In this document: positions 16,528-25,800 of the stretch, piece by piece
How positions within the stretch are numbered: the first letter of the stretch is position 1
Layout: each line of letters opens with the position of its first letter
NCBI GenBank assembly: GCA_001701165.1
Contig: DAAP01000065.1
Location: forward strand, 1-64,000
Source of the DNA: Bacteroidales bacterium H4
GTDB taxonomy: Bacteria; Bacteroidota; Bacteroidia; Bacteroidales; Muribaculaceae
Length of the DNA: 64,000 bases
Direction: 5' to 3'
Notes under the pieces: model-generated
Database searches by the model: none
What the model was told of the DNA's origin: nothing
What the model saw: the letters and a program-made list of their open reading frames with translations, nothing else
Program-made: the position numbers and the translations under genes

Positions 16528-18642
16528 TCACAGCCATTGGCGCCAGCGGTCGCAATGGGCGCGTACCTGACCGGCAATGGCGGTGTCACCATAGCGGCGC
16601 ACAATAGTGCGCAGATTGCCCAAGAGGTATTCGGCGCGAGCGCGGGCTTCGTCGGTGATGAGCATCGCCATCGCCGCCGCAACTTCGCGCTTATACAATG
16701 TCTTGGCTGCCTTGCTGTCCTCCTCGCCATGGTTGTAGAGAAATCCGTAGGGTTTGTCGTCCTTGGTCTCATAGTCGCCGTAATAAAACTCGGATGCCGG
16801 ACTGAAAAGCAATACTGCGCCACCGCGCCAATATTGGGTCAGAAACCAATCGTCCTCAAAGGAATTATAGCGTCCGACAGCATATGCCAGTCGCGCCAGT
16901 CCGCGGTCATCGGCACTGCGGCCGTGGCGCATCTGCCGCTGCAATGCCTGCATCCATCGCGCAAAACGAAGTTTGGCCGTCTCCTCGGATTGGTTATCGC
17001 CATCGCAAGAAGAGGACAGGACGGATGTCCACGATGCTCCAAAGGCTTGGAAGGGGTCATTCTTCAACATCCCTTGTTTATAGATATTGGTGGTGCGTAA
17101 GTAGCGGTTGTTGACCTTAGAGAGGTATTCGATGGCTCGAGCATAATTCTCTTCGCGCAAGGCCAGAGTGCCGATCAATTCGTACACATAGTCGCGGTCG
17201 GTACGCGCTTTACGACGCAGGAATGCATATAACGAGGTACGGGACTGCATCTTACCATAGGCTGCGATAAGCTGTCGACAAGTGAGGCTTCCCATAAGCT
17301 GGAAGGACAGACATCCGTAGTCTCGCGGATTATAGTATCTTTCATCGGTTCGTATTTCGGCCATAGATGCCGATTCACACGGCTCGAGTTTACAATCCCG
17401 ATACACAGCGACATAATTATACAGACCGCGTGCCTGCGGCTCGAGATTGTCGGCATATCCGCTCAGCAATATGGCCGTGGCGTAGTCGTGATGTCGCCAC
17501 AACTGCGGCACCCAGTCGGAGTATATGACATTGCGCACGCGCCGTACCCATTCGTAGGCATCGGCATTGACGGGATCGCCCTTGGTTTCCATCCATTTGA
17601 GGTCGGCAAGGAGCGAACTGCGGTCGCCGATGCGGCCATCGAGTTTCATCTTGTAGGCGCGGGCCAATTCGCGTAATTCGTCCGACGAAAAGCGCGAGTG
17701 CAGTGCACGCCGCATATACGTGCGTGCCGCAGTATTGTCGCCACGTTCGCCCGCTTCATAGGCCAGCAGGTAATTCCAGTCGCCCTTAGCCTTAACCCGA
17801 ACATCTTTCAGCACCCTATGTGCAATCGGGGCTATGCGTTTCAAAAATTCCGAGTCGAAAGCATTTCGGCGTATGTAGTCCATAACCTGCGGAGCACCGG
17901 GATTGCGCTCAGTCATATACTCGACTGGGTCGGCAGCCGCTATCGACCAAATATCGCCCAGCTCGGCAAAAATCGAATCGGCACGCTGCACATCGCCCAA
18001 GCGACTCCAGCACCCTGCGACAAAACGGCGCGACATTCGCGAGAACAGATTGTCGGCCGGAATGTCCGCAAAAGCCGTTTCGCAATATTGGATGCACCGG
18101 TCGTAACTGCGCGAAGCAAACAGGGCCTTAACCACCTGAAAGGCATAGCGGTCCTTGAGCCTGGTGCCGGAATACGCCTTGCAGCGCTCGATGAGCGTTG
18201 CAAAATCACCGCCCTCGTTTTCGTAATTCTTTTCGCGCGGATAGTACCACGGCGTCCGAGTCTTGCTCCACTCGGCATCTATCTGTTTGGCGATGCACAA
18301 AAAGTCGGCTATTTCGCTGTCACGAGTGTTTCGCAGATAAACATAGAAGGCGTTGGTAGCGTCCGCATCTATACTGTTTATCCATGCGGTGAACTCCTCG
18401 GCGGATGTGCGATACACTACATCATCGATATCCGACAGCGGTATACGCTCGGATGTGAGTGCCTGCCACTGCCGCAGGTTTTCGGCGTGTTCGTAGTCGG
18501 ACATGCTTTTAACCTTCGAAGCGGCAAAAAAGTCGGGCGTGGGTATTGTCGGATAAAAAGGCCCGCAAGCCCAAGCGGATGCCGTGGCGCACAGCAGCGC
18601 TAAGACACTAACGACCGGTCGAGAGTATTTTGTTAATTTCAT
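16528..18642 (-). CDS. Exported protein of unknown function
   Basis: A 704-residue protein that I cannot place in a named family. The ATG at 18642 begins a clear signal peptide (basic start, hydrophobic core, cut near AWA before CGPFYPTIP); a longer frame upstream adds only residues overlapping the next gene. The body is rich in Trp, Tyr and Arg with helical repeats reminiscent of TPR (residues about 150-650), for example repeated ARTYMRRALHSR-like segments. Its start overlaps the 3' end of the upstream gene by 35 nt, so the two proteins are likely made together and may form an envelope complex. Confidence 0.75.
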   Translation of the reverse strand: MKLTKYSRPVVSVLALLCATASAWACGPFYPTIPTPDFFAASKVKSMSDYEHAENLRQWQALTSERIPLSDIDDVVYRTSAEEFTAWINSIDADATNAFYVYLRNTRDSEIADFLCIAKQIDAEWSKTRTPWYYPREKNYENEGGDFATLIERCKAYSGTRLKDRYAFQVVKALFASRSYDRCIQYCETAFADIPADNLFSRMSRRFVAGCWSRLGDVQRADSIFAELGDIWSIAAADPVEYMTERNPGAPQVMDYIRRNAFDSEFLKRIAPIAHRVLKDVRVKAKGDWNYLLAYEAGERGDNTAARTYMRRALHSRFSSDELRELARAYKMKLDGRIGDRSSLLADLKWMETKGDPVNADAYEWVRRVRNVIYSDWVPQLWRHHDYATAILLSGYADNLEPQARGLYNYVAVYRDCKLEPCESASMAEIRTDERYYNPRDYGCLSFQLMGSLTCRQLIAAYGKMQSRTSLYAFLRRKARTDRDYVYELIGTLALREENYARAIEYLSKVNNRYLRTTNIYKQGMLKNDPFQAFGASWTSVLSSSCDGDNQSEETAKLRFARWMQALQRQMRHGRSADDRGLARLAYAVGRYNSFEDDWFLTQYWRGGAVLLFSPASEFYYGDYETKDDKPYGFLYNHGEEDSKAAKTLYKREVAAAMAMLITDEARARAEYLLGNLRTIVRRYGDTAIAGQVRAHCDRWRQWL

Positions 18643-19687
18643 TTGGCGTATATTTTGAGAGATTTTCGAAGTCGAGGTGATACAGGATATTTGAATGCGG
18701 ACGCTCGGACAGACGTTGCTCAATCATATCTTTGGCTCGCGCAATGTCGGCGAAGGCGGAAGTCTCGATGCGCACCATGTCGCCGGCACGAATGATTATG
18801 TTATGATATGGGATGTCCCGAAGGGCTACGTAAACATTGTCTCGACGGCGGGCAAAGGCTGAAGTGTCCTCCAAATTGGCATCATCCATCAGCCCTACAA
18901 ATCGGCGGTCACGAAATAGCAGTTGCCACGAGTAGGTCGGGTATGCCACATCAATGTGCAAATCATAGGACGACAGGCGTTTGAGATATGGGCGCACATC
19001 ATCGATATCAATAATCGAATTGGCCGCATCGGGATTATCAAAACTTCCGGTATTGTATACCATAAGCACGCCGCGATCCACGGGCGGCACTTTGCGCGCC
19101 AGTTGATGCAGGCGTATGGTCGAGCTCAAACTCCATCCATATTCCGAAGTCCGGAGGATGCGTCGTGTCGAATCGCAGAGAGAGAAGAACGAGTTTTCGG
19201 TCGAAGGTGTCCAGTCGCAATCCAATTGGAGTTCGGAGACATTGCGCAGCCCATTGTATTCGCACATATTGCGGACACGCGTCACAATATTCGAGGCCAG
19301 CGTACCCTCATGACCTTTCATCGCCTTGAGCGCCTCGAGCGTGATATATACCACCGGTACGAATTCAATTTTTGCCAAATCCTCGGCCAAACGGTTTCGC
19401 GGGTCGCAAATACGTATCGAAGCATTGGGCACAACGCGATTTTCGACTTTATTGTCGTATGGGTATATATCGGCCACGACGTCGAACATACGCATATAGA
19501 CGCGCCCGATTTTATGCCGGAGCAACAACTTGCAGTCGGCACTATCGGTGTTGAAGGTGGTTTTCCAGTAATACACCGCGTTTTTCTCCGGGTGTACAAG
19601 CTGCGATTGCTCCGGCCCGCCGCACGAGGCGGCGGCAACCGACAGCAGCGCAATTGCGATTGATAGAAATTGTAATTGGAGTTTCAT
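18608..19687 (-). CDS. Putative lipoprotein resembling DUF3142 (TIM-barrel-like)
   Basis: A 359-residue predicted lipoprotein; the ATG at 19687 starts a signal sequence ending in VAAASC (Cys22). Motifs SELQLDCDWT, SSTIRLHQL and VLMVYNTG in order resemble the DUF3142 family, thought to be glycoside-hydrolase-like; I rate this resemblance as moderate. The acidic pair in LDCD could be catalytic if the barrel fold is right. It is the upstream member of a two-gene unit, its last 35 nt being shared with the following gene. A strong terminator lies just upstream, so it must have its own promoter in 19688-19730. Confidence 0.65.
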   Translation of the reverse strand: MKLQLQFLSIAIALLSVAAASCGGPEQSQLVHPEKNAVYYWKTTFNTDSADCKLLLRHKIGRVYMRMFDVVADIYPYDNKVENRVVPNASIRICDPRNRLAEDLAKIEFVPVVYITLEALKAMKGHEGTLASNIVTRVRNMCEYNGLRNVSELQLDCDWTPSTENSFFSLCDSTRRILRTSEYGWSLSSTIRLHQLARKVPPVDRGVLMVYNTGSFDNPDAANSIIDIDDVRPYLKRLSSYDLHIDVAYPTYSWQLLFRDRRFVGLMDDANLEDTSAFARRRDNVYVALRDIPYHNIIIRAGDMVRIETSAFADIARAKDMIEQRLSERPHSNILYHLDFENLSKYTPNEINKILSTGR

Positions 19688-19730
19688 ACAGATCCTTTGT
19701 GCTTGATATTGACTACACAAATTTCGGACG

Positions 19731-19765
19731 AAAAAAACGCCCGGCAAAGCATATCGCCGGGCGTT
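19731..19765 (-). terminator. Rho-independent terminator after the LytTR/phosphodiester-glycosidase-like pair
   Basis: On the minus strand, AACGCCCGGC pairs perfectly with GCCGGGCGTT (19756-19765 with 19736-19745, 10-nt loop) and is followed directly by a run of seven T. It lies 40 nt after the stop at 19806. Confidence 0.9.
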
Positions 19766-19805
19766 GTACAAAATGTCGTCTGAAATGTACGAAGTGATTG
19801 TCCGC

Positions 19806-20690
19806 CTATCGCCAGACAATGAAATTTACGTTCTTGGAGAACCGCCGATAGGAGCGTCCGCGCAACACCCTATTGCCATTCTCATCCTTATACGAGAACA
19901 ACGAGTCGCCGCCGACAAGATATATGGCGTTGCGTACTCCTATATCTACCAACGCCTGCGAAAAGTCATGGAAAGTGATGCGGTCGACACTGGAGACCAC
20001 GCAGGCCTTTCCCCCGATTTCGGCCAGAGCCTTGCGCACGGATTTATTCTTGGGCTTATTCTCTACAATCTGTCCTCCCACCACCAGCGGATACTGGCGG
20101 AAAAAATCGCCGTCACTCACCAGAGCTTGCTCGAACATCGGGGTCGCATCTGCAACTCCAATGGTAATTTCGCCGTCAATGATGGAGCAGAACCCCGCCT
20201 TGGCCACGCCTTTGCTCAGCAATTCGCCTTTGACAACGCAAGCACAGACAATCCGGCCATTGTCACGTCTTATATCCGCCGCTTGTGCAGCCAGCACAAT
20301 GGTGGTGTCCGACCGCGTCTCATATCCGATTTCTAATGATGGTGTGGCATTTACCGGCGTCAAAATCTGTAGCGCCACGCCGCCTGCCACGGTGTCACGC
20401 ACCTGCGTATAAGGCTTTACCGGAATGCTGTCATTCACGGCCGTTTGGGTGCGCACCGGCGGCACAGGTTGCACGTATTGCACAGCCTCGTCTATATCGA
20501 ATTCATCTTCGTCCGGGGACGAAGGGAGGACGATGGCAGCCACGACAGCCAAGACAGCCACAGCAATCACGGCGACAATGGCTATCCACACGCGCTTCAA
20601 CGGCTTTCGTCGCACCTTGACAGGCTTATCGGCGTCCGGGGCTATGATACGTATCTCATTATCACTGATTTCGTTATGTTTATCTTTCAT
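19806..20690 (-). CDS. Single-pass membrane protein with phosphodiester-glycosidase (NAGPA/DUF2233)-like domain
   Basis: A 294-residue protein with a basic cytosolic N-terminus, one TM helix at about 33-56, a Pro-rich linker and an extracytoplasmic domain. The stretch GFCSIIDGEITIG, the Arg-poor RKALAEIGGKACVVSS, and HDFSQALVDIGVRNAIYLVGGDS resemble the order of motifs in NAGPA-type phosphodiester glycosidases (substrate loop, then LDGGxS-like end). The match is partial, so catalysis is uncertain. Its ATG overlaps the TGA of the LytTR gene by 4 nt, indicating coupled synthesis, and a strong terminator ends the pair. Confidence 0.6.
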   Translation of the reverse strand: MKDKHNEISDNEIRIIAPDADKPVKVRRKPLKRVWIAIVAVIAVAVLAVVAAIVLPSSPDEDEFDIDEAVQYVQPVPPVRTQTAVNDSIPVKPYTQVRDTVAGGVALQILTPVNATPSLEIGYETRSDTTIVLAAQAADIRRDNGRIVCACVVKGELLSKGVAKAGFCSIIDGEITIGVADATPMFEQALVSDGDFFRQYPLVVGGQIVENKPKNKSVRKALAEIGGKACVVSSVDRITFHDFSQALVDIGVRNAIYLVGGDSLFSYKDENGNRVLRGRSYRRFSKNVNFIVWR

Positions 20691-21049
20691 TTTTGCACCT
20701 CCTTTTCCACGTAGTCCTTGAGTGCCTTGAGGGCGTCTTTGGACGCCGACACTTCCCGTCGGAAAGTGCGGCAGTCCGACAGAAGCAATTTCTGCCGGGA
20801 CGGATTAATAAAAGTGATATATTCGCGATTGACTATCAAGCTCTTACCAATGCGTATAAAGCGATTGTCATTGCCATCGAGCATCTCGGCCAGACGCTTT
20901 TCGATTTGCCCGAGCTGCATAGTCAGCACAAAATCCTCGCCGTCCGCCGTAGTGAGGGCGGAGTAATTGCCGTCGGCGGACACAAACACGACCGCGTCGG
21001 CAGGCACACGGAGCACTTCCGTGGATGTGGCGAAGACCAGACGTCCCAT
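20687..21049 (-). CDS. Stand-alone LytTR DNA-binding protein
   Basis: A 120-residue protein that is almost entirely a LytTR domain: FVSADGNYSALTT, the middle IEKRL segment, FIRIGKSLIVNREYI, then a C-terminal helix. There is no receiver domain, so its activity is not set by direct phosphorylation. It is coupled by a 4-nt overlap to a membrane protein, which may sense or hold it at the membrane. The target genes are unknown; LytTR proteins often bind direct repeats near their own promoter. Confidence 0.88.
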   Translation of the reverse strand: MGRLVFATSTEVLRVPADAVVFVSADGNYSALTTADGEDFVLTMQLGQIEKRLAEMLDGNDNRFIRIGKSLIVNREYITFINPSRQKLLLSDCRTFRREVSASKDALKALKDYVEKEVQK

Positions 21050-21071
21050 TGTTGCTTTTGGTTTAGATACG

Positions 21072-21079
21072 CAAAGGTA
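21072..21079 (-). promoter_or_regulatory. -7 box of the LytTR gene promoter
   Basis: TACCTTTG on the minus strand matches TAnnTTTG and lies 22 nt before the LytTR ATG. The -33 region has only a T-rich match, no clean TTTG, so the call rests on one element. Confidence 0.5.
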
Positions 21080-21172
21080 CGATTATTGGGCGAAAAATAT
21101 GCCCCGTACCCGTTCGATTGTACAAAAACTATATCTGACAATACCAAATGGCTCTACCATTCAACAAATGCC

Positions 21173-22210
21173 CTACCCTTTGGGAAAACGGCGGAGTGTG
21201 GAGCGCAGTTTGTCAAGGGAGACGCGACGCATGGCACTGTGTGCGGTGAGGGCGGCATAGCCCTCATCATCCAATGCTCGCCAGTCGGCAACGGTCATGG
21301 ACAGAAGCCGCGAATCGGGCGTAAATTCCGGCAGGACGGTCATCGTCTCGGCAAATTTGCCGGATGTCGAGACCGAGGAGTGCTCTGAGTTTTCTAAGTT
21401 CTCCGAGTGTTCGAGTTGCCGGCCTTGGCCGATATCGGTCTTACAGCACGCCAACGGGCAGGCACGGCGGCACACGTCACAGCCATAGAGGGTGTTGCCC
21501 GTCGGGATGTCCGCAGGGATGTCGTCGTGGCTCTCGATGGTGAGATAGGATATGCAGCGACGTGCATCGACACTGCCGTCACCGCGCAATGCCCCCGTGG
21601 GACACGCCCGGACGCAGCGGCCGCAGCCAAGGCAATGCGATGTACCTTCTACCGGGTCGTCAGTGGGCATCTGTGCCGTAGTCACTATTGTGGCTATAAA
21701 GAAGTTGGCGCCCACCCCGGGGACGATAAGACAACCATTATCACCTATCACGCCGAGGCCGGCGCGTGCGGCCCAATACCGTTCCATCAGTGGGGCGCTG
21801 TCGATGCATATGCGCCATTTGCCACCGAAACGCGGACGTAGCTGCCCGATTACGGTCTTGAGGCGGCGGCGTAACACGTCGTGGTAATCTTGTCCCAGAG
21901 CGTAGTGCGCAATATATGGCACACCTTCGGCCGGATGAACATTGTCCTGATATGCAAAGAGCGTAACTATCAGCGTGCGCGCACCCTCGCCGTCGAGCAA
22001 AAGACGCGGGTCACGCCGCACTTCGCCGTAGCGCCCGAGGTAGTCCATATTGCCGGCGTTGCCGTCGGCCAGCCATTCCTCGTAACGCGCAACCGCTTCG
22101 GCAGTCACAGGCATGGCACGCACCACACCGCAGGCATACGCACCGACGGCAAAAACCTCGCGGCGTATGTCGGCAAGCATTGCCTTCGCTGTGTCGGTAT
22201 TCTGTTCCAT
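21173..22210 (-). CDS. queG: Epoxyqueuosine reductase QueG
   Basis: A 345-residue cobalamin and iron-sulfur enzyme that converts epoxyqueuosine to queuosine in tRNA. Two 4Fe-4S motifs are visible: Cys193/196/199 with Cys203, and Cys244/247/251. The Asp137 region (CIDSAPLMER) and the GLGVIGDNG segment are typical. I start at the ATG at 22210; a longer frame overlaps the deacetylase gene and has no family sequence. An odd Ser/Glu/His/Asn stretch (266-281, EHSENLENSEHSS) is encoded by 9-bp CTCGGAG-like repeats and is probably a repeat insertion. It lies 43 nt downstream of the deacetylase gene. Confidence 0.92.
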   Translation of the reverse strand: MEQNTDTAKAMLADIRREVFAVGAYACGVVRAMPVTAEAVARYEEWLADGNAGNMDYLGRYGEVRRDPRLLLDGEGARTLIVTLFAYQDNVHPAEGVPYIAHYALGQDYHDVLRRRLKTVIGQLRPRFGGKWRICIDSAPLMERYWAARAGLGVIGDNGCLIVPGVGANFFIATIVTTAQMPTDDPVEGTSHCLGCGRCVRACPTGALRGDGSVDARRCISYLTIESHDDIPADIPTGNTLYGCDVCRRACPLACCKTDIGQGRQLEHSENLENSEHSSVSTSGKFAETMTVLPEFTPDSRLLSMTVADWRALDDEGYAALTAHSAMRRVSLDKLRSTLRRFPKG

Positions 22211-22253
22211 GAAAAAAACGGCATGAACCCCGGATGGGGATGGGGCACTCGCG

Positions 22254-22865
22254 TCAGAGTGTGCCGAAGGAATAACCTTGGCGGCGCAGCCAGCGTATGG
22301 CACGCGGCAGTGCCCACAGCATATTGTCGCGAGCCTTGAGCGAGTCATGGAAGACGATGATGGATCCACTGCGAACATAGCGGCGCACATTCTCCAGGAC
22401 ATCCCGAGGCTTCATGCGTCGGCTGTAATCGCGCGTGACCACATCGTACATGATGATATTGTAGCGGTGTTTGAGCGCCGCAGCCTGACTCCAGCGCATG
22501 ATGCCGTGCGGCGGCCTGAACAGCGGTGAGCCTATCAGGGCGTCAGCCTCGGCAACATCGCGCAGATAGCGGCGGCACGTTGTGTCACGCCCTTGCAGGT
22601 GGTGCATGGTGTGGTTGCCTACGGTATGTCCGCGGCGGCGCACTTCGTCAAGCAGCTCGGGATAGCGCCGCACGTTGTCGCCCACCATAAAAAAGGTGGC
22701 CTTGACACCCTCGGCATCGAGGATGTCAAGCACCTGCGGAGTCACCTCCGGGATGGGCCCGTCGTCAAAGGTCAGATAGACGGTGGCGGCGCCGGCGCGG
22801 TTGATACGCCATATGGCCTCCGGAAATAGGAGGCGATATAGCAATGGCGGTTGTTCGATAAACAC
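22254..22865 (-). CDS. Polysaccharide deacetylase (NodB family)
   Basis: A 203-residue enzyme with the carbohydrate esterase 4 motifs in order: TFDDGP (32-37), the zinc ligands in GNHTMHH (His85, His89), RPPHG (117-121) and VFHDS. It should remove N-acetyl groups from a polysaccharide, perhaps peptidoglycan. No clear signal peptide is present, so its location is uncertain. The gene starts 8 nt after the DUF2723 gene and precedes queG by 43 nt, suggesting one transcript. Confidence 0.9.
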   Translation of the reverse strand: MFIEQPPLLYRLLFPEAIWRINRAGAATVYLTFDDGPIPEVTPQVLDILDAEGVKATFFMVGDNVRRYPELLDEVRRRGHTVGNHTMHHLQGRDTTCRRYLRDVAEADALIGSPLFRPPHGIMRWSQAAALKHRYNIIMYDVVTRDYSRRMKPRDVLENVRRYVRSGSIIVFHDSLKARDNMLWALPRAIRWLRRQGYSFGTL

Positions 22866-22873
22866 GGGTCAGG

Positions 22874-25800
22874 TCAACGAAGTGTCATTTCGCGCCAGGT
22901 CTTGACATTGACGCCGGCGGCTTTGGCCACAGGCTCGGTGACGGACTTGGCTGCATTCAAACCATAGTGACGCGAGAGACTCAGCAAAACGCTAAGTTCC
23001 TTGAATCCATAGCTATCGACAGTTTCTGAATCGACACCGGCAAACATTTCGCCCAATTCCTTGTCGCTGTAGTTGTGTACATACAACATCTCGAAGGGGT
23101 GGAGATTGCGCTCGATATCGAAGCAATCGAGTAGCAACAGGCGTTGTTGGTCGGGAGTGACGGCTTCGCCTTTGTTCTCCTTGTCTGCGATGGTCGTGCC
23201 CTTGGTGAGAATCTTTGTGCCCAGATCGGCAGTGGCCACAACGGCGGCCACCTGCGTCAGGTTGTAGCGTATATTGGCTACGTCGATACGAGCCAGCATG
23301 TCAAAGGTGGCGTGGTCAAGGCCGGCGCCGTAGTTGATGAGCTGACCGTAGCGTTTGGCGCCGGACATGGCCATGGCGCGTCCTTTGGCCAAATCACCGA
23401 TATTGCCGGCCGACAATCCGAGGACGCAGTAGGCGGCAGCCACGCGCACATCAAGCGAGCTTTCGTAGGGCGCAATGCTACCGGGGAGCTTCTTCACCAT
23501 CAAGTCAAGAAGGTTGCGAGCCATGTCGTAGCAGGTCTTGGGCATGGGCAGGCCGGCTTTCCGAGACACCTCTCGAGCGGTATTGTTTGCCGGGACGTCA
23601 CCAAGGTTGGTAAGGTCGTTGACCACCTCGAGTATGGCCAGGCGCGTCGAGGACACCATGCGACGTACGGTCTCGTCCAAATACAGCTTGCCGGGACGCG
23701 CAGTGTCGATGCCGCCCCAACGGAACTTGCCGACGATGTTTGCGTAGCCTTTCTGTGCCACGACGGACGGCTGGTTGCGGAAGGGCGTAACCTCCAATGC
23801 CATGCCGGCACTTTGCAGGTATGGCGAAAATCCCATGTACAGTTCGTTGGACACTGTCGAGGCAAAGTATACCGGTCGACGGAAGTTGTCGGAGGCGCTG
23901 GTGGCGATGATGTCATAAGTAAGTATGTCTGTCAGGGCGCCTTGTCGAGTCAATAGCTCGGGACCCATAGGCATATAGGCGCCGCCGTGGATGCTGTCAT
24001 TAAATTGGGCATGGCGGCCGTAGCGTTTGACGATTTTGGCATCGTCGAGCGGTACGTAGACGCTGCTGAGCGTGTAGCTGTGGGGCAGTGCCTCGGCCTG
24101 ATTGGAAGGATCGCCGTAGAAAGACGAGATGCCGACGGCGCCGGGCTGGGTGTTGTCGTAGAGCTGGCGCAGGGCATCGGTGGCGTGTGTCTGCTTGCCG
24201 ATGGCGGCAATGGCGTTGTCCAGTCCGCCAACGCTGTTTATATAGTCTGACAATGCCTTGAGCGAGCGATAGGCCATCGGGTCGCCGGTCATAATATCCA
24301 TGGCCAATGTCGGGTCATCGACAATGCTCTGTGCCTGGCGGAAGTACCCGGCTACAGTCTCGGCGTTGTAGGTGACATATTGCAGACGGTCATAGGCATA
24401 GTCGATGGGGCGCGCGGTCATAGGCACGCCCTTGGCCTCATAGGATGCCGACGACACCTGATTGGCATACCAATCGGTGGAAAGGTAGCTGAGGTTGACG
24501 ACCTTGACATCGGTGCGTACGCCCTCGACTTCCTGAGCGTACCACAATGGGAAAGTGTCGTTATCGCCGTTGCAGAATATGATGGCATCGGGGTCTACCG
24601 AATTCAGGTAGTTGGCGCCGAAGTCGCGCGTGGTGTAGCGGCCGCTGCGATCATGGTCGTCCCATGTCTGAGACACCATTTGCAGAGGCACGGCAATACC
24701 TATGAGCACGGCCGTTACGATGCCGGCGTAACGGTAGGGCGCGGCAGGCGTAATCTCAAGGGTGTCGTCATCTTCGGCTTTGATGGCTATAGTGGCGGCG
24801 GAAGATGCGGAAGCGGCGGCGGAAGCATCGTCAGCACTGCCTTTCTTGGTAAAGGCCTGCCTGAGCAACGCGTTGACGCCGTGGGCTATGGCCGGCACAC
24901 CCATGCCTATCCAGATAGCAAAGGCGTAGAACGACCCCGCAAAGGCGTAGTCACGTTCGCGCGGCTGTCCCGGAACCTGATTGAGGTAAAGCACAATGGC
25001 TATACCGGTCATAAAGAATAGGAAGAATATCACCCAGAATTGCTCAATGCCTCGGCCGGGAGCGGTACGGTGGTTGCGCAAGGCCTGCCACAGCAGTCCG
25101 AAGATGCCGAGCAGTAGTGGCAACATGTAGAACACGTTGTGCCCGGGGTTGTCCTTGCCGTATTCGTCGGGAAGTAGGGACTGGTCACCCAAACGGGCAT
25201 TGTCTATGAATGGTATACCGCTAATCCAGTTGCCGAGATTGGGCTCGCCGTTGCCGGCAAGGTCGTTCTGGCGTCCGGCGAAGTTCCACATAAAGTATCG
25301 CCAGTACATATGGTTGAGCTGGTAGTTGACAAAATAGCGGAGGTTGTCACCAAAGGAGGGCTTCCATGCGGAGGTCGTGTACGGCACCGTGCGTCCGTCG
25401 CGCGATGTCTTGGTGCCCATATCCACTTCTACCTGATTGTTGATATACGGGCGCAATTCTATTTCTTCAACATATCCTTGTTCGAGCCACTTTTTGCGTA
25501 CAGCCGCGGGAATGCCGGCAAAATCGGGATTTTCGTACAAGCACCACGACTTGTAGCTCTTGACATGTATCGGCTTATTGGAGTACATGCGCGGCAACAG
25601 CATCATCAGACCCGGAGCATACTCGTATTTGTAGTCGTGGCGAGCCTTGACGTAGCGGTCGGGGGCATCAGGCGTTGCTTTGACCTCCTTGGCGTAGGCC
25701 ATTTCGCCATTATCCACGGGAGTACCGTTGTCGTAGCGCAAGCCGCGGATGATATTGGTCTGCGGTAGGCCGTCATCGCCTACGCGCGCATATTTGACAG

